Of a stretch of DNA of 64,000 bases, positions 10,138 through 21,960 are shown piece by piece. Position numbers and translations under genes: made by a program. The first letter of the stretch is position 1; every line of letters starts with the position of its first letter. The notes under the pieces are model-generated. The model was given only the letters and a program-made list of their open reading frames with translations. It ran no database searches and was not told where the DNA came from. Source of the stretch: Coix lacryma-jobi var. lacryma-jobi (lineage: Eukaryota > Streptophyta > Magnoliopsida > Poales > Poaceae); contig CM019822.1 of assembly GCA_009763385.1 (NCBI GenBank), forward strand, positions 30,312,842 to 30,376,841. Reading direction: 5' to 3'.

Positions 10138-13100
10138 TCAGTCCTTGTCGGTTTGGTACTCTTCACCGAGATCTTCCGCGGTGGGCTCGGCCTCGACGTC
10201 CGGGCCAGGAGGAGGTGGGCCACCTACACCGTTGTCCGCATCCGGAGGCAGCACGTCCTCCTCGAAGAGCTTCGCGAGCGCCGACCCCGGCTTGTCCACC
10301 TTCTCGAGGATCAAGTCGACGCGGCGATCATTCCATTCCTCGTCCCTACCCTCGATCTCAATGAAGCCCTTGGCGACGACATTGACCGGGAAGCGGAAGC
10401 CGGAATGGACGGCCGCGAGCGCCTGCTTGACGCCATGGTGGAGAGCGTGCCGGACTCGATCCCGCGCGGCCGCGTCAAAATAGAATAAGGCGTCGCCTCG
10501 AGCCACCGCGCCCTCTGCCACGTCTACCGGGGGAGCGCCCCACACAGATCCAAGCCTGTCGAGGGTAGCGCGCACCCGCTTCGCCACCATGGTCTCGTCC
10601 TGGAGTTGCTCCAGGAGAGCCTGGTTTGTCCCGCGAAGCTCCTCGGCGGTCTTCTCAACCTCTGCGCAACAAACAAGAAGGAGTGAGATCGCGGCGTGAC
10701 AAAAACCTCGAGATCAAAACAAGGCAAGGCATGAAAATTACCTTCGCAGTGCATGCCCAGAGCGGCGAGGTCGCTGGTAAGGCCATCGACGCGCTGATCA
10801 AGCCTACGCTTCTCAGACAGCACGTCGCGCTTTTCGGCCCTGAGGTCTTCTACCAGCTTGCCCGTCTCTGCGAGGGCCAGATCCTTCCGGATCACCTCTT
10901 GCCGCGCCGCCTCCGCCGCGGATCGGGCGGTGGCGGCCTCGCTCTGGGCATCCTCGGCCTCTTTCTTCGCCGCCTCCGCTGCGGATCGGGCGGTGGCGGC
11001 TCCGCTTTGGGCGTCAGCAGCTTCCTTCTTTGTCGCCTCCGCTTCAGACCGGGCGGTGGTGGCCTCGCTTTGGGCAGCGGCGACCTCCTTCCTCGACACT
11101 TCCAGAGCGGTGGCGGCCTCCTCCTTAGCTCGGGCGGCCTCCCCTCGAGCCGCCTGGGCCTCTACCTGCGCTTCGTTGAGCCGGCTCGCCATTTGGGCAT
11201 TCCGGCTCAGCTCAGCGCGGAGATCCTGGAGCTCCGCCTCCGCCCTGGCTAGGGCAGCCGCCGCCCGCGCGGACCTGGCCGTCTCCTCCGAGAAGGACCG
11301 CTCCGCCTCCGCCATGAGCTCGACCATCTCCCTGAAGATGGACCGCGCCTCTCGCGAGGCCCCTTGTTGGGCTGATCGCTCGACGGGGACCATGGCTCGG
11401 GGCGAGCTCAACGCGTAAGGAAACTGCCACACCGGTTGATCAACCTCGACGAGGGGCAAGCCCTCCTCCTCCGGCTCAAGCGGTGCTGGCTGCGACCCAC
11501 AAACCGGTGGCACAGGCTGCGGCTCCCTCCGCCCCTCCTTCGTCTCCGCCCGCTGCTCCGTCTCCTCCCGGGGCGACGGCGCGGCCTCGCGTGGAGGCGG
11601 GGACTCGAGCGGGTAGCGGATCGCTCGAGGGGTGGCTCGCCCCCAAGCTCTCCTCCCTCGCCGAGTCCTCCTGCGTCTTGTCGCCACTGACCGGGGCCTC
11701 GAGCGCTTCTTCCAGCGTTGGGCCCTCGACCGGAGGCGGCACCCGCTCCAGCTCGTCCAAGAGCTCCTCCACCGTCGGCACCAACGCCTCTCCCTCTTGC
11801 CCCTCCGCCGTGGGCCGACTCTCGTCGACTGGGATCTCGGGGGCCGCTGACCCCTCGGCCTCAGACACCGACGGAGCCGCACCTATCTCCGGTGCTCCCC
11901 CCAAAATGGTTGTCACGGTGGGGGGAGAAGCGGCCCCCTCGGTAGGTACCACCGGAGCAGGAAGAGGCGGTGTCGCGACGGACGCGGTGACGGCAGGATC
12001 GATGCCAGAAGCTGTGGTCCCTGCTGAAAAAGATAACGACGTTGTCAGAGTCAGGAAGATGCCTCGACCTCCGTGGTCGATGGCGGCGACCTCACCAAGA
12101 TCCGCGGCGGCCATCTGACTTCCCCGAGCCATGGCCGCTCGGGCCTTTGCCAGCCAAGCGGCCTCCCGAGCAGAGGAAGAAGCCGTACCTCGAGGTGCCT
12201 GTTCCACAGCAGAGCTCAAGGTCTTTGTCCGCTTGGACGCTGCGAGGTCCACCTCCTTCCAGGAGCGCTTTCCCCTAAAAAACCATAGACGGCACGCATC
12301 ACAAAAGATAAAAGGAAAGGGGGGAGTAAAACCTCACTACCAGCAAAATTGAAAAACACTACTTACCCAAAGTGACGGCGGGCCTTCTTCCCCGAGCTGC
12401 CGGATTCACCCAGGGGCTTCGAGCCCGATCTATGGCTCGAGCCATGCTCCCGAGCCGTCTCTGTGTGGCTCGATCGGGGGGAGGGCTCCCGGTGCTTTCC
12501 GTGGCTCGACCTCGATGGGGAGCCCTCCTTCTGCCCCTTGTCTCTAGGGGGCGACCGCGCCTCCTTCGAGCAGTCATCACGGCGCCTTTCCCGGCGCGGG
12601 CTCCGAGACCTACTCTGGCGCTCGGGCCGGCGGTCGTGCCTCCCCACATCTGCCTCCTTCTCCCGGCGGTGGTGCGGCGACGGACTCCGGGGTCGGTCGC
12701 GACTCTGGTCGCGAGACGGCCGGGGACTCCCCTCTCGACGGTCATGATGACGGGGGCTCGGCGCCCTCTCATGCTGCCCGCTCCTCCGCGGGCTCGACGA
12801 CGCCCTCGACGCCTCGTGGCGGACGGCCCGGGCATCCCCTCCGGTGTGATGATCACTCCTCGAGGTCCGGCCCTTCTCGAGACCCCCCGCTAGGGTCGAT
12901 GTGGCCGAAGCCTCCTTCTGTGCCGCGGCGACGGCGCCCCGGGTCCGAGGCTTCTTTGCGTCCAGGGGCACGTCCGGCACGGAGCTCGACGGACCCCGTG
13001 CCCCCGACGAGGCAGGGCTCGGTGCCGCCTTCCGCGGCTGCGTCCCGCGCGATCCCTTCGCCGGTGGGACCTCCAGTATACCCTCCTGCACAGAGGAGCG

Positions 13101-14470
13101 GTCAGCCCCGACGTCGACGACCCCCGCGCGCCTCAGACGGGCATCCATTCCCTCGTCATCACTCTCCTCCTCATCATCACTCTCCTCCTCCGAGCTCGAG
13201 GAGCTCAGCTCGGGGGACCCATCTCCAGGCTGCCGGTTGCGACGAGCCTTCGCCAGCCTCTGCTCCCGAGCCGAGCGACGCAAGTTTTTGTTTTTCTCTT
13301 TCTTCTTTCTGGCGTCCTTGCTCTCCTTATCTTTCTGAGCAGAGAGGCGCCTCACCTGGGTATCCGCGGCGTCCTCCCTCACCGGGGGCCTCGACGCACG
13401 ACAAGTAAACGCCCCCTGCAAAAAAGAAGAAGTGTGACGAGACAAACCACAAGAAGAATGTACCAGGTTCGGAGAAAGAGAAAGCGGGAGGAGGCTCGGG
13501 ACAGCTTAGCTCGAGGGGGGCTTACCAGGTCGAGACACCCCTCGTCGGGTGCCATGGCGACCAGGTTGCTGTACTCGGGGACGAACGACCCCTGGATCAT
13601 GATCGACACCCGGGAGACGCCCTCGTTCCGAGACAGCCTCTCCTCGGCCATCCTCGATCGATTTAGCGCCTCGAGCTGGGCCTTCGGCCCCATCTCGTGC
13701 ATAAGAAGGGGGCGGTCCGCCAGCGGAAGAACCCTTCGCTGGTGGAACGCCCAGATGACCGCTTGAACGGTCAAATTCTTCTTGTCCACCAACGTCCTCA
13801 TCATCTTCATCAGCGGTACCAGGTGGCGTTGCCTATCCGCTGCGACGCCCCAGTTCCACTTCTCCGGGCGTTGAGTGAGGACCCTACCGGTGTACTACGG
13901 AAGGAGACCACCTTCATTCCGCAGATAGAACCAGTGTTCGTCCCACCCGGCCTGGTTGGTGGAAAGCTTGTACCGCAGGTATTCGCGGGGGACATTGGCC
14001 GACGAGGTCCCAGTCCTCGCAGTGACGGTGAGGGAGCCCATGCGCACGAGCCGCCTCCCGCTGGGCTTCAAGGCCTTGATGAAGAGCTCGCCCCGGAAGA
14101 GATGGACGAACATCTCCCAGTGCGGCTCCATCTTCAGGTACCCCTCGCACACCGCGGCGAAGATGCCAGCGTGCGAGATTGAATTGGGGGAGAAATGTTG
14201 CAGCTCCACCTCGTAGTGGTGGGTCAGTGCCCGCATGAAGCGGCTCGGCGGAACACCGAGCCCCATACGGTGGTAGCGCGTGAAGCTCACCACGTACCCC
14301 TCCGGCGGGTGCGGCTCCCGGTGTTCCACCGACGGGATAGCCCACCACGTGGGTCCCTCCTCCGGGTTGGGGCGGAGAAGCCCCTGGGCCACCAACGAGT
14401 CCATCTCGCGCTGCGTCACCTTCGTCGGGCTCCAGTCTTCGGCCGGCAGCACTTGTGTCTGGGCAGCCAT
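10138..14470 (-). pseudogene. Antisense spliced ORF (aORF) of element A, 'putative gypsy type transposon' family
   Basis: Five exons can be set by splice sites and comparison with element B: 14470-13526, 13415-12367, 12274-12096, 12020-10742 and 10661-10138. All four introns have GT...AG ends. Exon 1 (945 bp, same length as in B) encodes the conserved domain with HPPEGYVVSFTRYHRMGLG and HWEMFVHLFRGELF, the type annotated as 'putative gypsy type transposon' (Transposase_28). Exon 2 is rich in Lys, then Ser/acidic, then Arg-Ser dipeptides (SR-like). Exon 4 encodes a long Ala/Glu/Lys/Arg heptad coiled coil with 21-residue repeats. Exon 5 ends in a conserved globular part and an acidic tail. The copy is broken by TAG at 13895-13897 (CAG in B) and a frameshift in exon 4 near 11560. 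Function unknown; location nuclear is a guess from the RS-type tract. Confidence 0.8.
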
Positions 14471-14610
14471 GACGATGGCGGCGCGGACCCGAGCAGTGGA
14501 CGGACGGCCGGAAAATTCCCAATCGACTAGCTCGAGGGAGAGGGCGCGTGAAGGCTACGGCGGCGGTGAAGGCAAAGGCAAAGTAAAGGGTTCCTTTTCC
14601 CCTCTTTCGA

Positions 14611-14620
14611 TATTTATAAG
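14611..14620 (-). promoter_or_regulatory. TATA box of the antisense gene, element A
   Basis: CTTATAAATA on the minus strand, 141-150 bp upstream of the aORF ATG. Element B has TTTATAAA at the same distance (38271-38280), although the flanking DNA has diverged. Confidence 0.6.
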
Positions 14621-15493
14621 GGAAAACCCCAACGGGCGGGGTCTCCCACGACGCAAAAAGGTAACCGCATGCATTTAATGCGCCTACCTAACCACGTCTC
14701 GAGCTGGTCGACAGGTACACGCGGCAACTCCGCACTCGCTCCACTCCTCCGGGCCCACCGCGGCCGCCGCTCCGACTTCTTGTCAGTCGCCCTGGTGCCA
14801 CGATCTCCACTACCTCGCCTAAAAAGGCGCGCCCAACGGGCGGAAGGTTTCCAAGCGACGGAGGCTTCTTCAGGAAGGTAAAAATGGGCCCCGGCCCTAA
14901 GTCTCGAAGCAGCGAAGGCTGGCCCTCGAAGGGGGTTCGATAGCCGGCTTCGAGCACCCGAGTCAGGGACACCAAGGGGCGCCACTCGCAGCATCGCTCG
15001 AGGGCCAAGCCCTCGAGGCCCCTCACGTGTATCCAAGGCGGGGAGCACGACGTGCAGTGAGATCCCCTCGGAGGGAGGCATCGAGCCACCGGGTCCTATC
15101 GAATGGACCCGGCACTCCTGCAGACTGAGCACCCATGCTTTATGAGATTGCCTCCGGGCTACAGTCGACCCCTATCGAACGGGGCACGAGGTCTCACTTG
15201 GATTCCCCCGTTACCAGCTCACCGGGAACCTCGATACTCGCCCGCTCGTGGTAGTACGAGGCATCCCCCCTCGCATCCGATCGAAAGGACTCGGCGGGAT
15301 GACAAGCCAGGGCAACCGACGTGCCGGACAGCTCGAAGAGCCGGCCGGTCGGTTCAGCCTGGCACCCCTCGACGAAAGAGGGTTAAATAACTTGGGTGCT
15401 CGACACTCCCGAACCTCAAAAACGTAATTAACGCTCACACTCAAAGCCCACGAGGGAGTCCTAACCACTCCCCCGTGGCCTCGGGGGCTACAC
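14621..15493. other. Non-coding 3' spacer of element A
   Basis: GC-rich, CTCGAG-rich DNA between the antisense promoter and the PPT, alignable with 37386-38270 of element B in reverse. Short open frames on both strands are not conserved between the two copies in length or start. Probably holds the antisense promoter region and the sense 3'UTR. Confidence 0.55.
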
Positions 15494-15523
15494 CCGCGGG
15501 TGTCGCTCGCACGACACCCGCGG
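15494..15523. other. GC-rich hairpin near the PPT, element A
   Basis: CCGCGGGTGTCG, a 6-base loop, then CGACACCCGCGG: a perfect 12-bp stem about 90 bp before the PPT. The matching hairpin in element B is at 37356-37385. Confidence 0.75.
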
Positions 15524-15611
15524 AATCAACACAGCCGAACCCTCAAGATCCAGTTAGCCAAAACCCTCGAAATCCAAAGTCGAGAGCCCCTGCTCAAGTG
15601 CAAGCACTCAA

Positions 15612-15630
15612 ACAAGGGCTCGGGGGCTAC
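15612..15630 (+). other. Polypurine tract of element A
   Basis: CAAGGGCTCGGGGGCTAC directly precedes the 3' LTR and is identical to the tract of element B. Confidence 0.7.
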
Positions 15631-16840
15631 TGTCGGGGGAACGCCAAAGGGGTACCCCCAATCAACGCAAAACACATGGGTTAAAACCTAGAACACCAAT
15701 TAATAGTAAGCCCGGCTGGACTTAACCACCCGAATACCAACCTGTCAAAGCCCACAACACCGGCCCACCACGGGGAAGCCTAGGCCCGCCAAATGCCTCA
15801 CAAACCACCTCGTGGTAGCCTGCCTCTCGAGCCCTGGCTCAAGGGGTTCGAGCCCGCCACCGCCATACACCACCCCTCGAGACCCGGCACAGGGCCCTCG
15901 AGCCTCGCTGGCCCGGCTGCCTACCCCTCGAGGGCACATCACGCCCCTCGAGCAGCGCCAAGCACCGGATGCCAACCCCACACCAAACATTTAATGCACT
16001 CACCTACCCCCGTCACGTCCTCTGAGACGCAGCATGCGCCACAGTGAACCGGAGTCTGAGTCAAACCTCCTTTTTACCATAAGCATGGGTGAAAAGGCAC
16101 CAGTACAGCACTGTTCGACCATACCCTGCACTGTGGCACGTCCCGGTCACATCTCGAGACCCGGATTTCCGCTGTACGACCAGGTTCCCCGGAACTCGCC
16201 CATACCTGCGGAGCTCGAGCCTCCCGCAGGCGCCACCTCGAGGCCGGTTCTGCGCCCCTCGAACCCTAATTGTTGTCATATGATTGGAGGACAGGTACCC
16301 CTAAGACCCGGCGGGACTACGCACGTATCGTACGTGCCGGGATGGGCGGTGCACGGCCTCCACGTCGCCACGCCTCCACGTCCGCACCCGGGATGGAGGC
16401 CACGCTTCAAGGATGCCCCAACAGCAACCCCCGCGTCGGCTACAATGTCTTCGACAAGACAAGGTTCCTACCCTTCTCCGTATTGGGCACCGTACGCCTC
16501 GACACCTGTAATACCCTTGTGTAACCCTGGCCTCCCCTTGCTCTATAAAAGGGGACACCAGGGCCCTCATTCCGCCGGTTACAGACACGTTAGAACGCAC
16601 ATACGCCCATACACCCTCACACGTGAGTCCGGACCCCGGTCCGCGCTCGCCAAGCTTGTATTCGCCCCTGTACAAGCACTTAGGTGCAAGTAATACAAGA
16701 ACCTCCTCCTCCGCTGGACGTAGGGCCTTCTTTCCCCGAACCAGGATAAATCCTTGTGTCATCTTGCATCACCATCCAGGAAGAGAGCACGCGATCACAT
16801 TACTAGTTGGTGTCATACCCCCGGGTTCGAAGCACCGACA
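15631..16840 (+). repeat. Element A 3' LTR (1210 bp)
   Basis: Same length as the 5' LTR with about 16 substitutions and no indel that I can see. Ends AGCACCGACA, followed by the TSD CCTTG. Confidence 0.95.
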
Positions 16841-16845
16841 CCTTG

Positions 16846-19215
16846 TCTAGCACTAGCCACACTGTGTCTAGCCAAGCCTTGTTGAGTGTCGGGCATGTGC
16901 AAGTCATGTGGGCCTATAGCTTCTTGAGCTGACCTTCATGTTTACACGTTGGGTAGAGAGCGAAAAGAGAAGGGAGAGGAGAGATGAGAGGGGGAGAACA
17001 TAAAAAGAGACAGATGAGAAAAAAGAAGAAAAACTAAGCCACTCACTGATGTGGGTCCATTAGGGGAGATAAACAGGATGTGTTTCTCTAATGCTAGAAC
17101 AATCGTCCCCAAAACTAGAAATCATGTTTCTTCAATCTCTTGTAGTAAATTATAAGGAAATGACAAAAGGGATGGCGTGGAGTTGCTCTCAATCTGCAAC
17201 TACTTATTGATATTGGTAGTGTCTATGTAAAAGACATGTTTTATCTTTCCATTTGAACTAATCTTTGAATAAGGGATAATTATTTTGATTGACCATACCT
17301 ATAGGTTATCTGATTGACAAGGGAACAGAAGCTCAGGGATTGGTTATGAAAGAACATGGATGCACAATTGTCTAGGACGCCAGCGTCCAACAGGAGGGCT
17401 TAGGAGCAGGTGGTTATATGTTTTCATTCAGGAGGCAGGAGGTGTGTTGGCAATAGGCCAAGAGGAGGTGATTGAGCTATATCAGGGAAAAGTGCTTGGA
17501 TCATCAGAGGCAGGAGGATCAGCTAAATGCAATGGTCTCTTTCTCTCAGTGTGAATTTTGACTCGATGCTAATATATTTTTTGTCCAAGAAGCATTAGCT
17601 TGTGGAGGCCTAAGCTTCATAGATGGTTCATTCAAGTACACTGGAATGCTATTATTTTGAATGTCACTTTGTGTCCACCAACTGATTCCATACGTACCAT
17701 ATATATGTTCTCAAGAAACAACTATAAAATTTAATTTGATATGTGCACACTGTGAACAGTGTAGGATGCAACCTAGAAAACTCATCGGTAACCAAAATTC
17801 ATAAGTAGATTCAATGGAGGGATGAGAGATACAATTCCATATATGATCATGATGTTTTATTTCTCCTAATTATGGGATTGCCTAGTATACCAATATTATA
17901 TGCAAGGAATGACTTAGTCAAAATAAAGTTTGACATTCTTCTGATTTTTACAAGTATAAAAATGAACATGTATACATATATTTGTTGTTGGAAGGAAGTG
18001 CATGAATACATGGTGTTGTTGGTTGTACGTTTTGTCATTGAAAATGAATACACAATGTAGTTTGATATGATGGAGCAACTAATTTTATTTACTTTTAGGT
18101 CATTTCGAAATGTGCTTTATTTCGTGAACAAAAGTTGATGGATAAAACATGAATCGATGATAATGCTAGGGGAAAAATAACTTCACAAATACTTGTAGCG
18201 CTATATATATTTGTGAAGCAACATGTGATTTAACATGGATCGATGTTAATGCTAGGTAAAAAACAATAAAACATGTGATTTTAACGCCAAAAATTCCATG
18301 TAGGAACACACCAACAAATATTTGTTGGAATGTCTCCATAAGAGCGTCCAACTGTTCCTAGTAAAAATGAGTTGATCAAAAAGTTTATGTTGACAATCAT
18401 TTATAACGACGACTGGACTATACGTCATTATAACAATCATTTATATCCGGATGACCAAGAGGGGGTCATTATATTTCTACGCAGACAGACTATACGTCAG
18501 TATAATGGTACAAAAGAAGACCACTACATTATTGGTGATTTGTATAGTGTTTAACTGTTTATCAACCGTAAGACAAATTTATTAAAACTAATTAATCTGT
18601 TATTAGCACAAGTTTATTGTAGGACAATATTATCAAATCCTAGACTAATTAGATTTAAAAAAAAATCATCTCGCATCTCAATCTGTATAATTAATTATTT
18701 TTAGTCTACATTTAATACTCTATAATATGTTTAAACCTTCGATATGATAGGTGAAAAATTTTTGAGCGGGAACTAAACAGGTCAAGATAAGGAGAGAGGA
18801 AAAAAATATACCTTTCCTACACAGCTCATGATACATGAACAGTGTTGCGTCAGAGGGAGCTGAGACCGCCCCAATCTGTTGCAAAGAGGTCCAAGGGACA
18901 CATGCCCCCACTCCTCGCCCAAGAAAAACATATTTTACATCCACAATAATCAATTAGTTTATACTTAATAATTTAGAAAACAAAGGATTTTTCCAATTAA
19001 TTTACATTTGATTTTTCACGTTCACAGTGAACCTTGTCAAGCTCACAACATTTCAAACCCAATCTAATCTACCTGCCAAACCCGGCCCGGCCATGTGTAA
19101 ACAACTAATAAATTTAATTGATCCAGTATCCAGTAATAATAGCAATGCACTGTTCTCCTTCAAGAGTATGTATGCGTGGTGTCCGGCCGGGCGGGGCGAT
19201 GTTTTGCCCAATCGA
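16846..19215. other. AT-rich intergenic DNA between element A and the NAC gene
   Basis: No convincing gene. It starts with the second half of the target into which the solo LTR and element A inserted. Short direct repeats occur (ATCGATGATAATGCTAGG-type at about 18153 and 18239; GACTATACGTCA at about 18415 and 18488), and a MITE-like piece lies at 18560-18783. The last few hundred bases should hold the NAC 3'UTR; I see no clear polyadenylation signal. Confidence 0.5.
18560..18783. mobile_element. MITE-like fragment (end GGGAACTAAACAGGTC)
   Basis: Contains the common grass MITE words GACTAATTAGATTTAAAA and ATCATCTCGCATCTCAATC, with a 3' end resembling GGGAACTAAACAGGCC. The 5' terminus is not recognisable. 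A diverged relative flanks element B (35900-36080 plus 50762-50897). Confidence 0.4.
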
Positions 19216-21735
19216 TCAGCTCCACACCTGAGGGAACTCCATGTCTGCACCACCGAAGCTGGCCATGTCGTCAAAGCCGCCGCCGGCCATGTCAAAGTAG
19301 CCATACCCGTACTCACCGCCGGCGACTCCCCTGCTCATCGAGCCGAACCCTGCAGGCAACGCGGCGCCCGCGTTGAAGCCGTGGTGGTAGTGGTCGACGC
19401 CGCCGACGGCGGCCGTGCCGCCGTAGTACTGTGGAAGCACGGCCGCCGCCGCCTCCTGCTGCTGCGGCGCAAATGCGAGGCCGTAGTAGCCGCCTCCTGA
19501 CGACGCCGCGGAATGGTCCGGCTCCGGCGGCATGGCGTGTGACGTGCCGGCGAAGGCGGGCGAGGAGGAGGAGTCGCCCTCCTGGCCGTCGCCGCCGTCG
19601 GCTTTCGTCTTCTGGAACACCCTGCACAGCACCCAGTCCTCCTGCACGCACGCACACACGGCAGCAATTGCCATTGCCATTGTTCGTTCAGAAATGGTGG
19701 CACATATAATTGGCCGATTATTATTAGTGCATGCAATGCAACTCCTAGACTGTAGACTCCTAGTTACATGAAGCCATGAAGGTGAAGCCATATCTGCCAA
19801 TTATTGTAGTACTCGTTCGTAGCTATAGGACCGCTAGTGTGCTAGGCGCGCCTAGGCCACGAGGAGAAATGATACTAGCTAGGCCAAAGAATGTACGGCT
19901 AGCACGCACCAATTATTGTGCAACGCAGGGGAGCAGGCAGTCAAAAACGGCTGGCCCACTCTCTGCACGTAACATTACACTCCTCGTACGGTACTCTCTG
20001 CACAGGCGCAGAGTGTGTACGTACGTGTGTCTGCGCCTGTACTCGTGCCTGACCAGTTTTTATCTGCTGCACTGCACGTTTGTGATGATCGAGGGCGTCC
20101 GTCCTGGCGCTGATGCGTTGCAGGCCGCACTCTCGTCGCGCACAAAGGAGGAGCAATTACGCAGGCGCGCGCACAGGATCGCCACCCGTGCCTGATGTTC
20201 CTGGGCCACCTTTGTCCTTGTGGAGGAGTAGGCATATCATATGCATGCATGGATTGCATGCATGCATGCTTGGTTGCTGCTCGTCGAGTACTACTGTTAC
20301 TGCAGGGACTACCGAGTGGCAGTTGTAAATTAGATGGACCGAGCTCGGCTGTTAGGTTTGGAGGAAGAAACGACAAGTGCATCCAGACCCAGCAGGCCCG
20401 CTTGAATTCACAGTATCCCCATAAATACTGTATACTGGATAGGCCGGATTCCCGGCCCATCAAGGTATATAATATAAGTGGGTCGGGAACATCGCATTCC
20501 CAGGCAGAGATGGAGACAAGAGCGGACGTTTCTTCACGTGTTGGTGTTTTGCATGCTAATTAAGTCGGCGACGCACGCAATTCATGAATGATTGCGAATT
20601 ACATAAGCTTGTGTCACTGTCTTCCCCCCGTGTACTTGCAGTTGCAGCACCTAATGTGAGGTCGATCTCTTGTACTCTGCATGCTGGCCACCTAAGCTAG
20701 CTAGTTCCAGTAGGACTACGCGTTCACCACCCGTGGTTCACGGGGGCGCGATCCGTCCGGCCGCTTGCTTGCTCAGCTAATCTAATCAATTGATTGTTCA
20801 GTGCACCAACAAGAATTTTCTTTCTTGTTTTTCATAGATACTCCTGGCATCCTACACCTAGTGAGGTGCTACTAGATGATAATTAAACATTGTAGAATTT
20901 TTTTTAGAGAGAGTTTCTTGTAGAAACCAGCAATCATATCATCAATTGAGCAACGTATGTACTATATATATACTGATTAGTACTGTACGCTGCAGCATGG
21001 CTGCTAGCTGGGAGTAACGTACTTAACCTTTGTTAGTTACGTGTACCGGCCGGCCAATTAATGTGTGTATTAGTATTACGTACTGTATGTAGAATGCAAA
21101 ACAACGTATAGTAGATACACGACCGTATGTAGGTTATTAACAACGTGCGTACCCTTGGTGGCGAATGCGGGGTGTCGAGGCGGAACTCGTGCATGACCCA
21201 GCCGGACTTGACGCCGTTGGGGGCCCTGCCCCGGTAGAAGACGAGCGTCTTGCGCATGCCGACGACGGCGGCGCCGCCGCTGCGGACCTCGCGGTCCTTG
21301 CCCGTGGCCTTCCAGTAGCCCGTCTTGGTGGCGCGGTTGGTGCGCGACCCCGTCGCGTACTTGCGGTCCCGGAAGCTGAAGAAGTACCACTCGGTGGCCG
21401 TCAGCTTCGCCACCTCTGCATGCGCGCGCAGCAGATACATGCATATATATTCAGATCGATATCGATGCAGTGCAGGCATCTCTCTCAGACATTCGATTCA
21501 TTCGGTTCTGATACGTAGCAGCAAATAATTACTGTTAAATCCTTTATTGGACGACGGACGACTGACCTGGGAGCTCCCACGGCTCGCGCGCGTGCAGGTC
21601 CACCTCCACCAGCGTCCCCTGCGCAATGCGCTCGTTGGCCACCTTCTTGAGGAGGTAGTGGCACACCAGCTCCTCGTCGCTGGGGTAGAACCTGAACCCC
21701 GGCGGCAACGTCGACTCGATCTGCCTCAGTGCCAT
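19216..21735 (-). CDS. NAC-domain transcription factor (NAC1/NAC21/22-like)
   Basis: Exons 21735-21567, 21415-21153 and 19641-19216 splice with GT...AG ends to 285 codons plus stop (introns 151 and 1511 bp). The N-terminal NAC domain is complete: subdomain A (LPPGFRFYPSDEELVCHYL, residues 10-28), B ending EPWELP, C (EWYFFSFRDRKYATG, with the DNA-binding WKATGKDR near residue 92), D (VGMRKTLVFYRGRAP) and E (EDWVLCRVFQK, residues 145-155). The Gly/Tyr/Ala-rich C-terminal half (residues 156-285) is the likely activation region and ends MEFPQVWS. NAC proteins bind CGTG-core sites as dimers in the nucleus. Intron positions are those usual for the family. I see no membrane segment and no miR164-type site. 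The exact subfamily is not certain. Confidence 0.93.
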
Positions 21736-21950
21736 GGATGATGGATGGATCGGTCGGTCGTCGTCCCTGCTAGCTATTAGCTAGCTAGCTAGCTGTACCC
21801 TGCAGGAGAGATCTATCGAAGCAGCTAGCAACAACAACAACCGGAGCCTATCGATCGATCAAGAAGGAAAAGAGAGGCGCCTTCTTCAGTACACGGTCTG
21901 ATGATGGGCTATCTGCGTGTGTGACTGGAGTTGGTTGCGAGAGAGCTCCG

Positions 21951-21960
21951 TTATATAGAT
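21951..21960 (-). promoter_or_regulatory. TATA box of the NAC gene
   Basis: ATCTATATAA on the minus strand about 216-225 bp upstream of the ATG, implying a 5'UTR of roughly 190 nt. The region just upstream has GATC/GCTAGC-rich tracts. Confidence 0.6.

Larger units (their letters stand above)
6351..16840 (+). mobile_element. Element A: non-autonomous Tat-lineage Ty3/gypsy retrotransposon with antisense gene
   Basis: The 10,490-bp element has a perfect 5-bp TSD, CCTTG (6346-6350 and 16841-16845), and two 1210-bp LTRs that differ by about 16 substitutions by my reading (about 1.3 percent). Order: LTR, PBS, gag, a 90-codon scrap of the integrase C-terminus, a convergent antisense gene (14470 to 10138), a 1-kb spacer with a hairpin, PPT, LTR. 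Protease, RT, RNase H and the integrase core are all missing compared with element B, so any movement would need helper enzymes. The Tat-lineage call is based on gag, the PBS and the antisense ORF of the 'putative gypsy type transposon' family. Confidence 0.9.

Noticed and set aside
10524..11882. 452-codon minus frame in element A and the 775-codon plus frame 40032-42359 in B taken as single-exon genes
   Set aside because: Both run through introns and frameshifts of the antisense gene; the exon comparison between A and B gives a better model.
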